DNA from: Alphaproteobacteria bacterium
Lineage (GTDB): Bacteria > Pseudomonadota > Alphaproteobacteria > JAJUGE01
Length of the DNA stretch: 36,180 nt
Reading direction: 5' to 3'
Assembly: GCA_029268305.1 (NCBI GenBank)
Contig: JAJUGE010000028.1
Coordinates: forward strand, 1-36,180
The position numbers and the translations under genes were made by a program. The notes beneath the pieces were generated by a model that ran no database searches, was not told where the DNA came from, and was given only the letters and a program-made list of their open reading frames with translations. Numbering within the stretch: the first letter of the stretch is position 1; each line of letters starts with the position of its first letter. Shown in pieces: positions 19,292 to 27,697 of this stretch.

Positions 19292-20766
19292 GCGCCACCG
19301 CCCTGCCCGCCGGAAAGATCGCCGAGATCGGCCACCACCTTGCGTGCGACGACGGCGTCGTCGAACGGCAGCACGCGACCGCCGACGATCTGCCCCTGCT
19401 CGTGGCCCTTTCCGGCGATGAGCAGCACGTCGTCGGCGCCGAGCCCTGCGACCGCCGCCGCGATCGCCTCTCGCCGGTCGCCGATCTCGTCGGCACGGGG
19501 GCAGCCCGCCATGATCTCCGCCCGAATGTCCTCCGGCCGCTCGCTGCGCGGGTTGTCGTCGGTGACGATGACCTTGTCGGCCAGCCGGGCCGCGATCTCA
19601 CCCATCATCGGCCGCTTGCCGCGATCTCGGTCGCCGCCGCATCCGAACACGACCCAGAGACTCCCCCGGCAATGGGGACGCAGGCTGCTCAGGGCGTTCT
19701 CGAGCGCTTCCGGCTTGTGCGCGTAATCGACGTAGATCGGCGCGCCGCTCGCGGTTCTCGCCACCTCCTGCATTCGCCCGGGGACGCCGACGAGCTGGTC
19801 GAGCACGCCGAGCACATCGTCGGGAGCCTCGCCAGCGCCGACCGCGAGACCGGCGGCGCAGAGGACGTTCAGCGCCTGGAACTGGCCGAGGAACGGCAGG
19901 CGGACGCGCGACCGGCTGCCGAAGAATCGCAGCGTCAGAACCTGGTCGGCCGTCCCGGATTCGATGTCCTCGATCCTGATCCGGTCGCCGCCGCGCCCGT
20001 AGAGGGCGAGGTCGTGCTTGCGGCGGCGGCAGACCTCGGCGACGGCCGAGGCTGCGGCATCGTCGGCGCAGACGACGGCGGGATAACCGGCCGGCAGCAG
20101 CTCGGAGAACAGCCGGAGCTTGGCCGCGAGATAGCTCTGCTCGTCGGGATGATAGTCGAGATGATCGCGGGAGAACGACGTGAAGGCCGCCGCTGTCAGC
20201 CGGATACCGTCGAGCCGGTGCTGCGCGAGACCGTGGCTCGAGGCCTCGAGGGCGAGCCGGTCGATCCCGCTGGCGGCGAGACGGGCCAGTGTGCGATGCA
20301 GGCTCACCGGGTCCGGCGTCGTCAGGCTGCCGGAATGCCGAACCTCCGGCGCGAGGACGCCGAGGGTGCCGAGGCTGCCGGCGCGTCGTCCCAGCAGCGT
20401 CCAGATCTGGCGGGTGAAGTCGGCGACGGAGGTCTTGCCGTTGGTGCCCGTGACCACGACCGCACGCGACGGCTGCGCGGAATAGAACTCGGCGACCATC
20501 ATGGCGAAGCGCCGGCGCGGATTGTCGTCCTCGATCAGACGCACGCCCGGCGGCAGCACCGGCAGGTCGGCATCGGGCTTGGCCAGCACCGCCACCGCGC
20601 CCCGCGCCAGCGCATCCGGAACGAAACGGGCGCCGTCGGTGGCCGATCCGGGCAGGGCGGCGAACAGATAGCCGGGGCGCACCTCTCGCGAATCGGCGGT
20701 GATGCCGACGATCCCGGCCGCGGCGCCGTCGCCGGCCGGTCTGTCGAGTGCGTGGGCTTCCTGCAT
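19288..20766 (-). CDS. murE: UDP-MurNAc-L-Ala-D-Glu--meso-diaminopimelate ligase MurE
   Basis: A 492-residue Mur ligase that adds the third amino acid of the stem peptide. ITADSREVRPG (22-32) and the ATP loop VTGTNGKTSVAD (105-116) are present. DNPRSE at 404-409 is the motif that binds meso-diaminopimelate, so the wall is of the Gram-negative type rather than lysine-based. The C-terminus has AGKGHEQGQ. ATG 20766 starts four bases after the ftsI stop, without a clear ribosome binding site. Confidence 0.97.
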   Translation of the reverse strand: MQEAHALDRPAGDGAAAGIVGITADSREVRPGYLFAALPGSATDGARFVPDALARGAVAVLAKPDADLPVLPPGVRLIEDDNPRRRFAMMVAEFYSAQPSRAVVVTGTNGKTSVADFTRQIWTLLGRRAGSLGTLGVLAPEVRHSGSLTTPDPVSLHRTLARLAASGIDRLALEASSHGLAQHRLDGIRLTAAAFTSFSRDHLDYHPDEQSYLAAKLRLFSELLPAGYPAVVCADDAAASAVAEVCRRRKHDLALYGRGGDRIRIEDIESGTADQVLTLRFFGSRSRVRLPFLGQFQALNVLCAAGLAVGAGEAPDDVLGVLDQLVGVPGRMQEVARTASGAPIYVDYAHKPEALENALSSLRPHCRGSLWVVFGCGGDRDRGKRPMMGEIAARLADKVIVTDDNPRSERPEDIRAEIMAGCPRADEIGDRREAIAAAVAGLGADDVLLIAGKGHEQGQIVGGRVLPFDDAVVARKVVADLGDLSGGQGGGA

Positions 20767-20770
20767 ATGC

Positions 20771-22510
20771 TCAGCGCTTCACGAAGGTGCCGAACTGCGC
20801 GGACGCTTCGACGATGCGCCCGTCACGATCCTGGTCGATCACATGCACCGGCGGCAGACCGAGCAGCGGCCCGCTCCGCTCGACGATCTCCTTGACGGTG
20901 GGGGCCGCGACCCATCCGCCGGTAGCGTAGCCATAGGTCTCCTTTGTCGGTTGCGGATCGTCGAGCATCACCAGCACGACGTATTGCGGATCGTCGATCG
21001 GGAACGCGCCGACGAAGGACGACAGCAGCGACTTCTTGCGATAGCCGCCGCGACCCGCCTTCTCCGCCGTGCCGCTCTTCCCGCCCACGGGATACATCTC
21101 GGAGTTCGCCTTGCGGCCGGTGCCGTGCACCACCACCTGGCGCATCAGCCAGCGCATCTGGTCCGAGACCGTCGGCGAGAGCACGCGGCGGCCGGGCACC
21201 GTGCCCGAAGGCCGCTTCAGCAGGGTGGCGGGATAGAAGATCCCGCCGTTGACCAGCGCGCTGATGCCGCTCACCAGCTGCACCGGACTGACCGAGAGCC
21301 CGTGGCCGAAGGCGATCGTCATCGTGCTGATCTCGCGCCACGGCGTCGGGATCAGCGGATCGCCGATTTCGGGCAGCTCGAGCGACGAGCGCTGCAGCAT
21401 GCCGAGTTGCTCGAGAAAGGCCCGCTGGCCTTCGGTACCGACGTCGAGCGCCATCCGCACCGCGCCGATGTTCGACGAATAGACGAGGATCTCCGGCACC
21501 GTGAGCACGCGGTTCTTGGCGTGATAGTCGCTGATGAGGAACCGCGCCACCTTGATCGGCCGCCTCGCGTCGTAACTGCTGCGGAGCGTCGCCTTGCCCG
21601 ATTCGAGCGCCATCGCCGCCGTGAACAGCTTGAAGGTCGAGCCCATCTCATAGACGCCGAGCGTGCCGCGATTGAACTGGGCTTCCGGGTCCACGTTCTC
21701 GAAGACGTTGGGGTCGAAATCCGGTAGGGAGACCATCGCCACGATCTCGCCGGAATCGACCGCCATCACCATGGCGGCACCGCCGGTGGCCCGGAAGGTC
21801 TTCGCCGCCCGCGACAGGCTCTCATGGACGACCTGCTGGACGCGGACGTCGAGCGAGAGCCGGAGCGGCTCGTCGCTTTCGCGAAGCACCTCGTCGAAAG
21901 ACCGCTCGATGCCCGTCAATCCCACATTGTCGTCGCCGGCGAGGCCGACCACGTGGGCGGCGAGGCGCCCGTGCGGATAGACGCGCGTCTCCTCGCGCCG
22001 GAAATAGAGGCCAGGTATGCCTTGGCGGATCACCGCCGCCTGCTGCCGCGGCGTCAGTTTGCGGCGCAGCCAGACGAAGGCCTTGTCCAGCTTGAGGCGC
22101 GCCTTGACCTCGTTCTCGTTCAGCTCCGGGAGCACCGCGACCAGCCGCTTCGCCGCCGAGTCGACGTCGAGTACCTCGCGCGGATTGGCATAGAGCGACT
22201 GCACGCCGAGATTGGTCGCGAGCACGACGCCGTTACGGTCGACGATGTCCGCCCGCTCGGCCGCTCTCTCCGTCGCCAGAGGCCGCGCCAGCTGTCGCGC
22301 GTGCGGGGCCGCCTCGAAGACCGAGAGATCGACCAGCCGCAGGCAGATCGTCAGAAATGCGAGCGCGAACATCACGCCGCCGAAGACCAGGCGGTTGCGG
22401 CCGGTCTCGATGATCTGCTTGGCCCGGCCCTCGATCTCGACGCGTCCGGCCGAGATCGGCGGCAACACGGCCGGCAGCGGGCGGCGCCGGTTGCGTGCGA
22501 TCTCGATCAT
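20771..22510 (-). CDS. ftsI: Septal penicillin-binding protein FtsI (PBP3), transpeptidase
   Basis: A 579-residue class B penicillin-binding protein that cross-links septal peptidoglycan with FtsW. A basic cytoplasmic tail is followed by one membrane segment (about 43-62), the pedestal (ADIVDRNGVVLATN near 87-100), then the transpeptidase domain with the active-site serine S291 in STFK, the SSN motif at 345-347 and KSGT at 478-481. A beta-lactam target is therefore expected. ATG 22510 overlaps the ftsL stop (ATGA). The longer frame to 23176 is a shadow of ftsL and rsmH. Confidence 0.97.
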   Translation of the reverse strand: MIEIARNRRRPLPAVLPPISAGRVEIEGRAKQIIETGRNRLVFGGVMFALAFLTICLRLVDLSVFEAAPHARQLARPLATERAAERADIVDRNGVVLATNLGVQSLYANPREVLDVDSAAKRLVAVLPELNENEVKARLKLDKAFVWLRRKLTPRQQAAVIRQGIPGLYFRREETRVYPHGRLAAHVVGLAGDDNVGLTGIERSFDEVLRESDEPLRLSLDVRVQQVVHESLSRAAKTFRATGGAAMVMAVDSGEIVAMVSLPDFDPNVFENVDPEAQFNRGTLGVYEMGSTFKLFTAAMALESGKATLRSSYDARRPIKVARFLISDYHAKNRVLTVPEILVYSSNIGAVRMALDVGTEGQRAFLEQLGMLQRSSLELPEIGDPLIPTPWREISTMTIAFGHGLSVSPVQLVSGISALVNGGIFYPATLLKRPSGTVPGRRVLSPTVSDQMRWLMRQVVVHGTGRKANSEMYPVGGKSGTAEKAGRGGYRKKSLLSSFVGAFPIDDPQYVVLVMLDDPQPTKETYGYATGGWVAAPTVKEIVERSGPLLGLPPVHVIDQDRDGRIVEASAQFGTFVKR

Positions 22511-22860
22511 CGCCCGCCTCCGTCGGCCTGCGTCACGAAGCTGACAGTAGCCCCGGGCACACCGTCCGCGAACACGGGGCGTGCCGGCAGATCCTCGTAA
22601 CGCACGATCTGCTCCGGCCGGAGAGGCACCAGACCGAGCTGCTCCTGGTGGTGCTCGACCCGCTCGCGAAGCTTCGCCGGCTGGTTGAGATAAGCCCACT
22701 CGGCCCGCAGCACGTGAATAGCCTCCCGATCCTCGGCAATTTCCCGGCCCAGCCGCGCCAGTTCCTCCTCGAGGCGCTGCGCGCGGTCGGTCATGTGGAA
22801 CAGCGCATAGCCAGAGAGCATGGCGAGCAAAAGGCACAGAAGCGTCGATCGTTGGATCAT
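22507..22860 (-). CDS. ftsL: Cell division protein FtsL
   Basis: A 117-residue bitopic protein, assigned by size, topology and position between rsmH and ftsI. A membrane segment at about residues 6-23 (LLCLLLAMLSGYALF) is followed by a coiled coil (RAQRLEEELARLGREIA onward to about residue 65) and a short periplasmic tail. FtsL sequences are poorly conserved, so gene order carries much of the call. The start ATG 22860 overlaps the rsmH stop, and the stop overlaps the ftsI start, both as ATGA. Confidence 0.92.
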   Translation of the reverse strand: MIQRSTLLCLLLAMLSGYALFHMTDRAQRLEEELARLGREIAEDREAIHVLRAEWAYLNQPAKLRERVEHHQEQLGLVPLRPEQIVRYEDLPARPVFADGVPGATVSFVTQADGGGR

Positions 22861-23837
22861 GCGCCCCTCCCCTCGACCCAGGCGGGCGCCGACGTGCGCT
22901 CGGCCGCACGCAGCCGGGCCGATCGCGCACGCGGGTTCCGCTCCGCCTCCTCTTCGGACGGACGCTGCGGCTGTCGTCCGACGAGAGAAAAGGTCGGCAG
23001 TCGCGCGGATCCGCCCTCTGCGGCGGCCGGCTCGGGCAGGTGCCGAGACGCGCGCGGCAGGTTGCCGCTGCGCTCGCGGAGGAATTCCTTGAGGATACGG
23101 TCTTCGAGCGAATGGAAAGCGACGACGGCGAGCCGTCCGCCCGGCGCCAGCAAGCGCTCGGCCGCGGCGAGGCCACGGCGCAGCTCGCCGAGCTCGTCGT
23201 TCACGACGATGCGAAGCGCCTGGAAGCTCCGCGTCGCCGGATCGATCCGGTCGCCGCGCCCCGAGGGGCCGACCGCGCGGCGGATGATCGCCGCGAGCGC
23301 GCCGGTGGTCTCGATCGGCGCCTCTCGCCTTGCCGCGACGATCGCCCGCGCGATGCGGCGTGATCGGCGCTCCTCGCCATAGCGCCAGAGCAGGTCGGCG
23401 AGCTCGCCTTCTTCCAGTCCGTTGACCAGATCTGCCGCGCTCGGGCCGGAGCGCTCCATCCGCATGTCCAGGGGACCATCCGCCTGGAAGGAGAAGCCGC
23501 GGTCCGCGCGGTCGAGCTGCATCGACGACACGCCGAGGTCGAGCGTGACGCCGTCGGCCTTCTCGATGCCGTCTGCCGCGAGAATCGAATCCATATCGCC
23601 GAAGCGGCCGGCCCGCAGGTTGAGGCGACCGTCGTACCGGCGCGCGATGCCCTGCGCCTCGGCGAGGGCATCAGGATCGCGGTCGATCCCCCACACCCGG
23701 CAGCACGCCGCTTCGAGCAGGCCGACGCTGTAGCCGCCGGCGCCGAAAGTGCCGTCCACCAGGATAGCGCCACGCGACGGGCGCAGGACCTCGATCACCT
23801 CCCGCAGCATCACGGGGACGTGCCCCGCGGAAGCCAT
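22857..23837 (-). CDS. rsmH: 16S rRNA (cytosine-1402-N4)-methyltransferase RsmH
   Basis: A 326-residue SAM-dependent methyltransferase, formerly MraW. The opening HVPVMLREVIEVL (6-18), the SAM loop DGTFGAGGYS (28-37), DLGVSSMQLDRADRGFSF, and the C-terminal VVAFHSLEDRI are diagnostic. ATG 23837 has GGGAGA just upstream and lies 17 bases after the mraZ stop; the longer frame to 23969 is a shadow of mraZ. It is the second gene of the dcw cluster, the usual place. Confidence 0.97.
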   Translation of the reverse strand: MASAGHVPVMLREVIEVLRPSRGAILVDGTFGAGGYSVGLLEAACCRVWGIDRDPDALAEAQGIARRYDGRLNLRAGRFGDMDSILAADGIEKADGVTLDLGVSSMQLDRADRGFSFQADGPLDMRMERSGPSAADLVNGLEEGELADLLWRYGEERRSRRIARAIVAARREAPIETTGALAAIIRRAVGPSGRGDRIDPATRSFQALRIVVNDELGELRRGLAAAERLLAPGGRLAVVAFHSLEDRILKEFLRERSGNLPRASRHLPEPAAAEGGSARLPTFSLVGRQPQRPSEEEAERNPRARSARLRAAERTSAPAWVEGRGA

Positions 23838-23854
23838 GGCATTCTCCCGCGCGC

Positions 23855-24328
23855 TCAGTGCCCGTCCGCCGCTTGCGCCGCGCCGAGGCGCGGCCTCAAC
23901 GAGATCCGCCGGGTGCGGACGCGCTGCCGCTTCGCCTGCTCGTAAGCGCGGAACCGCTCCGGCTCCCACAGCTGGAACGTCTCACCGACACCGACGAATG
24001 TGACCTTGTCCGTAATGCCGGCGAACTCCAGAAGGTCCGACGGCAACGTGACCCGGCCCGCACCGTCCATGGGCAAGGTGTTGGCCGAGGAGAAGATCGT
24101 CTCCGCCAGCTCCCGCTCCTCCGAAAACTCGTCGAGCTCGGCGACCAGATCGTTCAGGCGCCGCATGTAGCTCATCCCGCACGCCTCGATCGCCTCCACG
24201 TCCGGCCGAAGCGCCTCGTATGCCACGAACCCGCTGTACTCCTCCTTGGCGAGCAACGCGCGAAACTGCGGCGGGACCGATACCCGCAGCTTCTTGTCGA
24301 CGTTGCATTCGAACTTGCCGAGGAACAC
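23855..24328 (-). CDS. mraZ: Transcriptional regulator MraZ
   Basis: A 157-residue DNA-binding protein of the AbrB-like swapped-hairpin fold that in E. coli represses its own dcw operon. The two DxxxR signatures of the duplicated domain are DKKLR (11-15) and DGAGR (88-92). The GTG at 24328 was chosen because the protein then begins with FLGKFECNVD, as in the family. Only a weak GGCGGGA precedes it. Four TGGGC repeats at 10-bp spacing lie about 77 bases upstream and are the likely operator. The basic C-terminal tail (KRQRVRTRRISLRPR) is longer than in E. coli. Confidence 0.96.
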   Translation of the reverse strand: MFLGKFECNVDKKLRVSVPPQFRALLAKEEYSGFVAYEALRPDVEAIEACGMSYMRRLNDLVAELDEFSEERELAETIFSSANTLPMDGAGRVTLPSDLLEFAGITDKVTFVGVGETFQLWEPERFRAYEQAKRQRVRTRRISLRPRLGAAQAADGH

Positions 24329-24721
24329 CCGCGGTCCCGCCTGACATCGTGCCCACCGTCCGCCCGGCGGATCCGGCGACAGAACACACGCAAGATCACG
24401 GCCATGGGCGGATATGGGCCATGATGGGCAAACTTGGGCAACAATGGAAGTGAAAAGTAATGGAACGGCTTAGGAAGTTATGAACAAGCCCCCTCCGAGA
24501 CCATTAGGGGTGTCGCCGAGATCAATCTCACCACCTTTGGGGGCAGGAGGAGGAGTCCTTGCAAGTATCTTCGAAACTTTGTTCTCGAAATGTTCGACGC
24601 GTGATACGCCAGGCGCCCCATAGAAGCAACCCTCTGCCCCGATTGCAGGCTGCCATCTTTGAAGAAGATGCCCTGTCGAGCAGAAGAATCTCGAAAAAAT
24701 CGCCAAGCAACGGAATAGAAT
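24329..24721. other. Intergenic region between rnpB and mraZ
   Basis: About 390 bp without a credible gene. The mraZ-proximal part holds the TGGGC array and should contain the main dcw promoter on the minus strand; no hexamer pair stands out, though TTGCCC (24442-24437) and the AT-rich stretch 24440-24485 lie in the right place. The part 24470-24720 is visibly poorer in G+C than the flanking genes. A run of six T on the minus strand (24699-24694) lies about 25 bases after the rnpB 3' helix and may help end that RNA, but I see no clear hairpin before it. Open frames here start inside rnpB and show no family features. Confidence 0.5.
24405..24449 (+). promoter_or_regulatory. mraZ: Probable MraZ operator: TGGGC direct repeats with 10-bp period
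   Basis: TGGGC occurs at 24405, 24415, 24425 and 24435, each separated by exactly five bases, with a degenerate fifth copy TGGAA at 24445. Known E. coli MraZ sites are TGGG-type direct repeats with five-base spacers upstream of mraZ, so the match in unit, spacing and place is close. The repeats read TGGGC on the plus strand and GCCCA on the mraZ-coding strand. The 10-bp period puts all boxes on one face of the helix, which suits the ring-shaped MraZ oligomer. Function is inferred from the known family. Confidence 0.82.
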
Positions 24722-25128
<407 letters not shown>

Positions 25129-25133
25129 TCAAG

Positions 25134-25161
25134 AGCTAGCGACCCAGGGGTGCGAATTCAA
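25134..25161 (-). promoter_or_regulatory. Probable rnpB promoter overlapping the amidase stop codon
   Basis: On the minus strand TTGAAT (25161-25156) serves as a -35 hexamer and CTAGCT (25139-25134) as a -10, with a 16-base spacer; shifting to TAGCTC gives 17. Transcription would begin at about 25127, matching the rnpB 5' end set by helix P1. The amidase TGA stop (25160-25158) lies within the -35 hexamer. The match is to general sigma-70-type promoters and is inference. Confidence 0.6.
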
Positions 25162-25880
25162 CGCGCGAATGCCGCAGCGACACCTTCGATGCGTGCCAGC
25201 GTCGAGCCGTCGAGCCCGCCGGTGACCCGCGTCGGCAGGAAGTGCCGTTGAAACGCGGTGATCACCGCCTGCGTCGCCTCGTCCATACGGCCGTGACGTG
25301 GCACGTCGTAGCCGATGGCGGCGAGAAGCTCCTGCGCCGCGCCAACGCTCGGGCCGACGGACGCCGGCGCGCCGCCCGGCTCCGGCCAGATCCCGACGCC
25401 ATGTCGGGCAAGCCATGCCCAGTCGAACAGTTCGCCCGGATCCTGCTTGCGCGCCGGCGCCACGTCGGAGTGGCCGAGCACCCGCTGCGGCGGGATCGGG
25501 TGACGGGCGCAGATGCCGCGCGCCAGATTCAGGAGCGCCTCCATCTGCGCGGCGGGAAACGGCCGATAGCCGAACTCGTGCCCGGGGTTGACCAGCTCGA
25601 TGCCGATCGAGACGTCGTTCACGTTCGGGCGGCCCGCCCAGCAAGAGACGCCGGCATGCCAGGCCCGGCGCTCTTCGTCGACGAGGCGGAAGATCCGCCC
25701 CGCCTCGTCGATCAGGTAATGCGCGCTGACCTGGGCCACCGGGTCGCGGAGCCGCTCGAGCGCCGCCTCGGCCGAGCGCATCCCGGTATAGTGAAGCAGC
25801 AGCATGTCCACGGCCGTCCCCGGCGGCCGCGGTCCGTGGTTGGGCGAAGAAAGATCGACCGGGTCCGCCGCCTTCGTCAT
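25158..25880 (-). CDS. N-acetylmuramoyl-L-alanine amidase, AmpD/AmiD type, with peptidoglycan-binding domain
   Basis: A 240-residue zinc amidase (Amidase_2 fold) that cuts the lactyl-amide bond between MurNAc and L-Ala. Zinc ligands are H30 (LLLHYTG), H137 (LGHSDV) and D147 (KQDPG); E95 in GIELVN and K145 are the usual catalytic pair. From about residue 175 there is a PG_binding_1-like domain (VGAAQELLAAIGYDV, QAVITAFQRHF). No signal peptide is visible, which favours a cytoplasmic, AmpD-like recycling role, although the added binding domain resembles AmiD. ATG 25880 overlaps the ABC-F stop (ATGA). Confidence 0.92.
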   Translation of the reverse strand: MTKAADPVDLSSPNHGPRPPGTAVDMLLLHYTGMRSAEAALERLRDPVAQVSAHYLIDEAGRIFRLVDEERRAWHAGVSCWAGRPNVNDVSIGIELVNPGHEFGYRPFPAAQMEALLNLARGICARHPIPPQRVLGHSDVAPARKQDPGELFDWAWLARHGVGIWPEPGGAPASVGPSVGAAQELLAAIGYDVPRHGRMDEATQAVITAFQRHFLPTRVTGGLDGSTLARIEGVAAAFAR

Positions 25881-27697
25881 CGGGCGCCGCCGGCGAGACG
25901 CTCGCGCTTTTCCTCCAGCTCTAGCCAGCGCTCCTCGGCCTCTGCGAGCGCCGCCTGCTCCGCTTCCAGCCGCTCGGTCAGCGTGACGAAGCGCTCCGGG
26001 TCGCGCGCATAGAGCCCGCTGTCGGCGAGCGCGGCCTCCAGCTCCCGGATCCGTTTCGTCAACTCCTCCATCCGCTTCGGCAGGAGATCCAGCTCCCGCT
26101 GCTCCTTGTAGCCGAGCCGCGCCGACTGGGCACGGGAGGTCCCGGGCGCCGACGCCGCCCGTCTCGGCCGCGGGGTCGCAGTCGCCTCCGCCGGCCGGCG
26201 CTGCCGGAGGTAGTCGCTGTACCCGCCCGGATACTCCCGCACGACGCCGTTCCCCTCGAAGGCGATCACGCTGGTGACGACGCGGTCGAGGAAGTCGCGG
26301 TCATGGCTGACGAGGAGCAGCGTGCCGGCATAATCGGCGAGCACCTCCTCGAGCAGGTCGAGCGTCTCGATGTCGAGGTCGTTGGTCGGCTCGTCGAGCA
26401 CGAGGAGATCGCTCGGCTGCGCCAGGATCTTCGCGAGCAGCAGCCGGTTCCGCTCGCCGCCCGAGAGGCTCGAGACGAGGCTGCGCGCCTGCTCCGGCTC
26501 GAACAGGAACTCCTTCAGATACCCGACGACATGCATGGGGCGGCCCTGCACCCAGACCGTATCGCCTCCATCGGGGCAGAGCGCCTGCCACAGCGTGTCG
26601 TCGTCGGAGAGCGACTGCCGGTGCTGGTCGAAATAGGCGACGACGAGGTTCGGCGCCCGCCGCACCTCTCCCCGGTCCGGCTCCAGCTCCCCCGTCAGCA
26701 TGCGCAGCAGGGTGGTCTTGCCCGCCCCGTTCGGGCCGATGATGCCGACCTTGTCGCCACGGAGGATGCGCGAGCTGAATTCGCGGACCACCGGCCGCTC
26801 GCCATCGGGACCGCCGAAGCTCTTCGCGATGCCGTCCGCTTCGATCGTGACGCGGCTGCGCACCGTGCCGGACGCCGCGGTCATCTCCACCTGGCCCTTC
26901 CGGTCGAGCAGCGCGGCCCGCTCCGCCCGCAACTGTCCGAGGCGCTGCAGCCGGCCCTGGTTCCGCCGGCGACGCGCGGTGACGCCGCGCTCGCGCCAGC
27001 GCTCCTCTGCGGCGATCATCGTCTTCAGCCGCTGCGCCGCGCTCTCCTCCTCGGCCAGCACGCTCTCGGCCCATTCGTCGAAATGTGCGAAGCCGCGATC
27101 GCTCGTGCGCAACCGGCCGCGATCGAGCCAGAGCACGCGCGTCGTGAGATTGGCGAGAAACCGTCGGTCGTGGCTGATCACCAGCATGGCGCCGGGCCAC
27201 GTTCGCAGCATCTCCTCCAGCCACTCGATCGTCGGCAGATCTAGGTGGTTGGTCGGTTCGTCGAGCAGCAGCACGTCCGGACGTGTGGCGAGCAGGCGTG
27301 CGAGGTCGGCACGGCGCGCCTCGCCGCCCGAGAGCGACCCCATGCGCCGTTCCGGCTCGAGCGAAAGCCGGTCCAGAACCGCCGCCACCTCGTGTGGCTC
27401 CGGGCCGTGGTCGTCCGCTCCGGTGACGTAATCGACTACCGACTGCTGCGGGTCGAAGCGCGGCTGCTGTGCAAGGCGGCCGACCCGTGTGCCAGGCTGA
27501 ACGAAGCGCTCGCCGCTGTCGGGCTCGAGCTCGCCCGACAGCAGCTTCAGCAGCGTCGACTTCCCCGAGCCGTTCCGGCCAACCAGGCAGATGCGATCGC
27601 GGCGGTTGATGCCGAGAGAGATGCCCTCGAACAGTGGAGCCCCGCCGAAGCCGATGCCGGCATCGCGCAGCGCCAGCAAGGGCGCTTCGGTTGCCAT
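25877..27697 (-). CDS. ABC-F family ATPase, Uup-like
   Basis: A 606-residue soluble twin-ATPase of the ABC-F group, which acts on ribosomes rather than in transport. Domain one has Walker A GRNGSGKST (40-48), signature LSGGEARRADLA (122-133) and LLLDEPTNHLD. The inter-domain linker is at about 210-285. Domain two has GPNGAGKTT (321-329), LSGGERNRLLLAK (411-423) and LVLDEPTNDLD. A C-terminal coiled coil (about 530-602) points to Uup rather than EttA. There are no membrane segments. ATG 27697 overlaps the stop of the J-domain gene upstream (ATGA). Exact ribosomal role is not shown. Confidence 0.93.
   Translation of the reverse strand: MATEAPLLALRDAGIGFGGAPLFEGISLGINRRDRICLVGRNGSGKSTLLKLLSGELEPDSGERFVQPGTRVGRLAQQPRFDPQQSVVDYVTGADDHGPEPHEVAAVLDRLSLEPERRMGSLSGGEARRADLARLLATRPDVLLLDEPTNHLDLPTIEWLEEMLRTWPGAMLVISHDRRFLANLTTRVLWLDRGRLRTSDRGFAHFDEWAESVLAEEESAAQRLKTMIAAEERWRERGVTARRRRNQGRLQRLGQLRAERAALLDRKGQVEMTAASGTVRSRVTIEADGIAKSFGGPDGERPVVREFSSRILRGDKVGIIGPNGAGKTTLLRMLTGELEPDRGEVRRAPNLVVAYFDQHRQSLSDDDTLWQALCPDGGDTVWVQGRPMHVVGYLKEFLFEPEQARSLVSSLSGGERNRLLLAKILAQPSDLLVLDEPTNDLDIETLDLLEEVLADYAGTLLLVSHDRDFLDRVVTSVIAFEGNGVVREYPGGYSDYLRQRRPAEATATPRPRRAASAPGTSRAQSARLGYKEQRELDLLPKRMEELTKRIRELEAALADSGLYARDPERFVTLTERLEAEQAALAEAEERWLELEEKRERLAGGAR

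Noticed and set aside
24405..24449. Short regular repeats as a CRISPR-like or simple tandem array
   Set aside because: The unit is only five bases with a 10-bp period and sits upstream of mraZ; the MraZ operator explains it and there are no cas genes.
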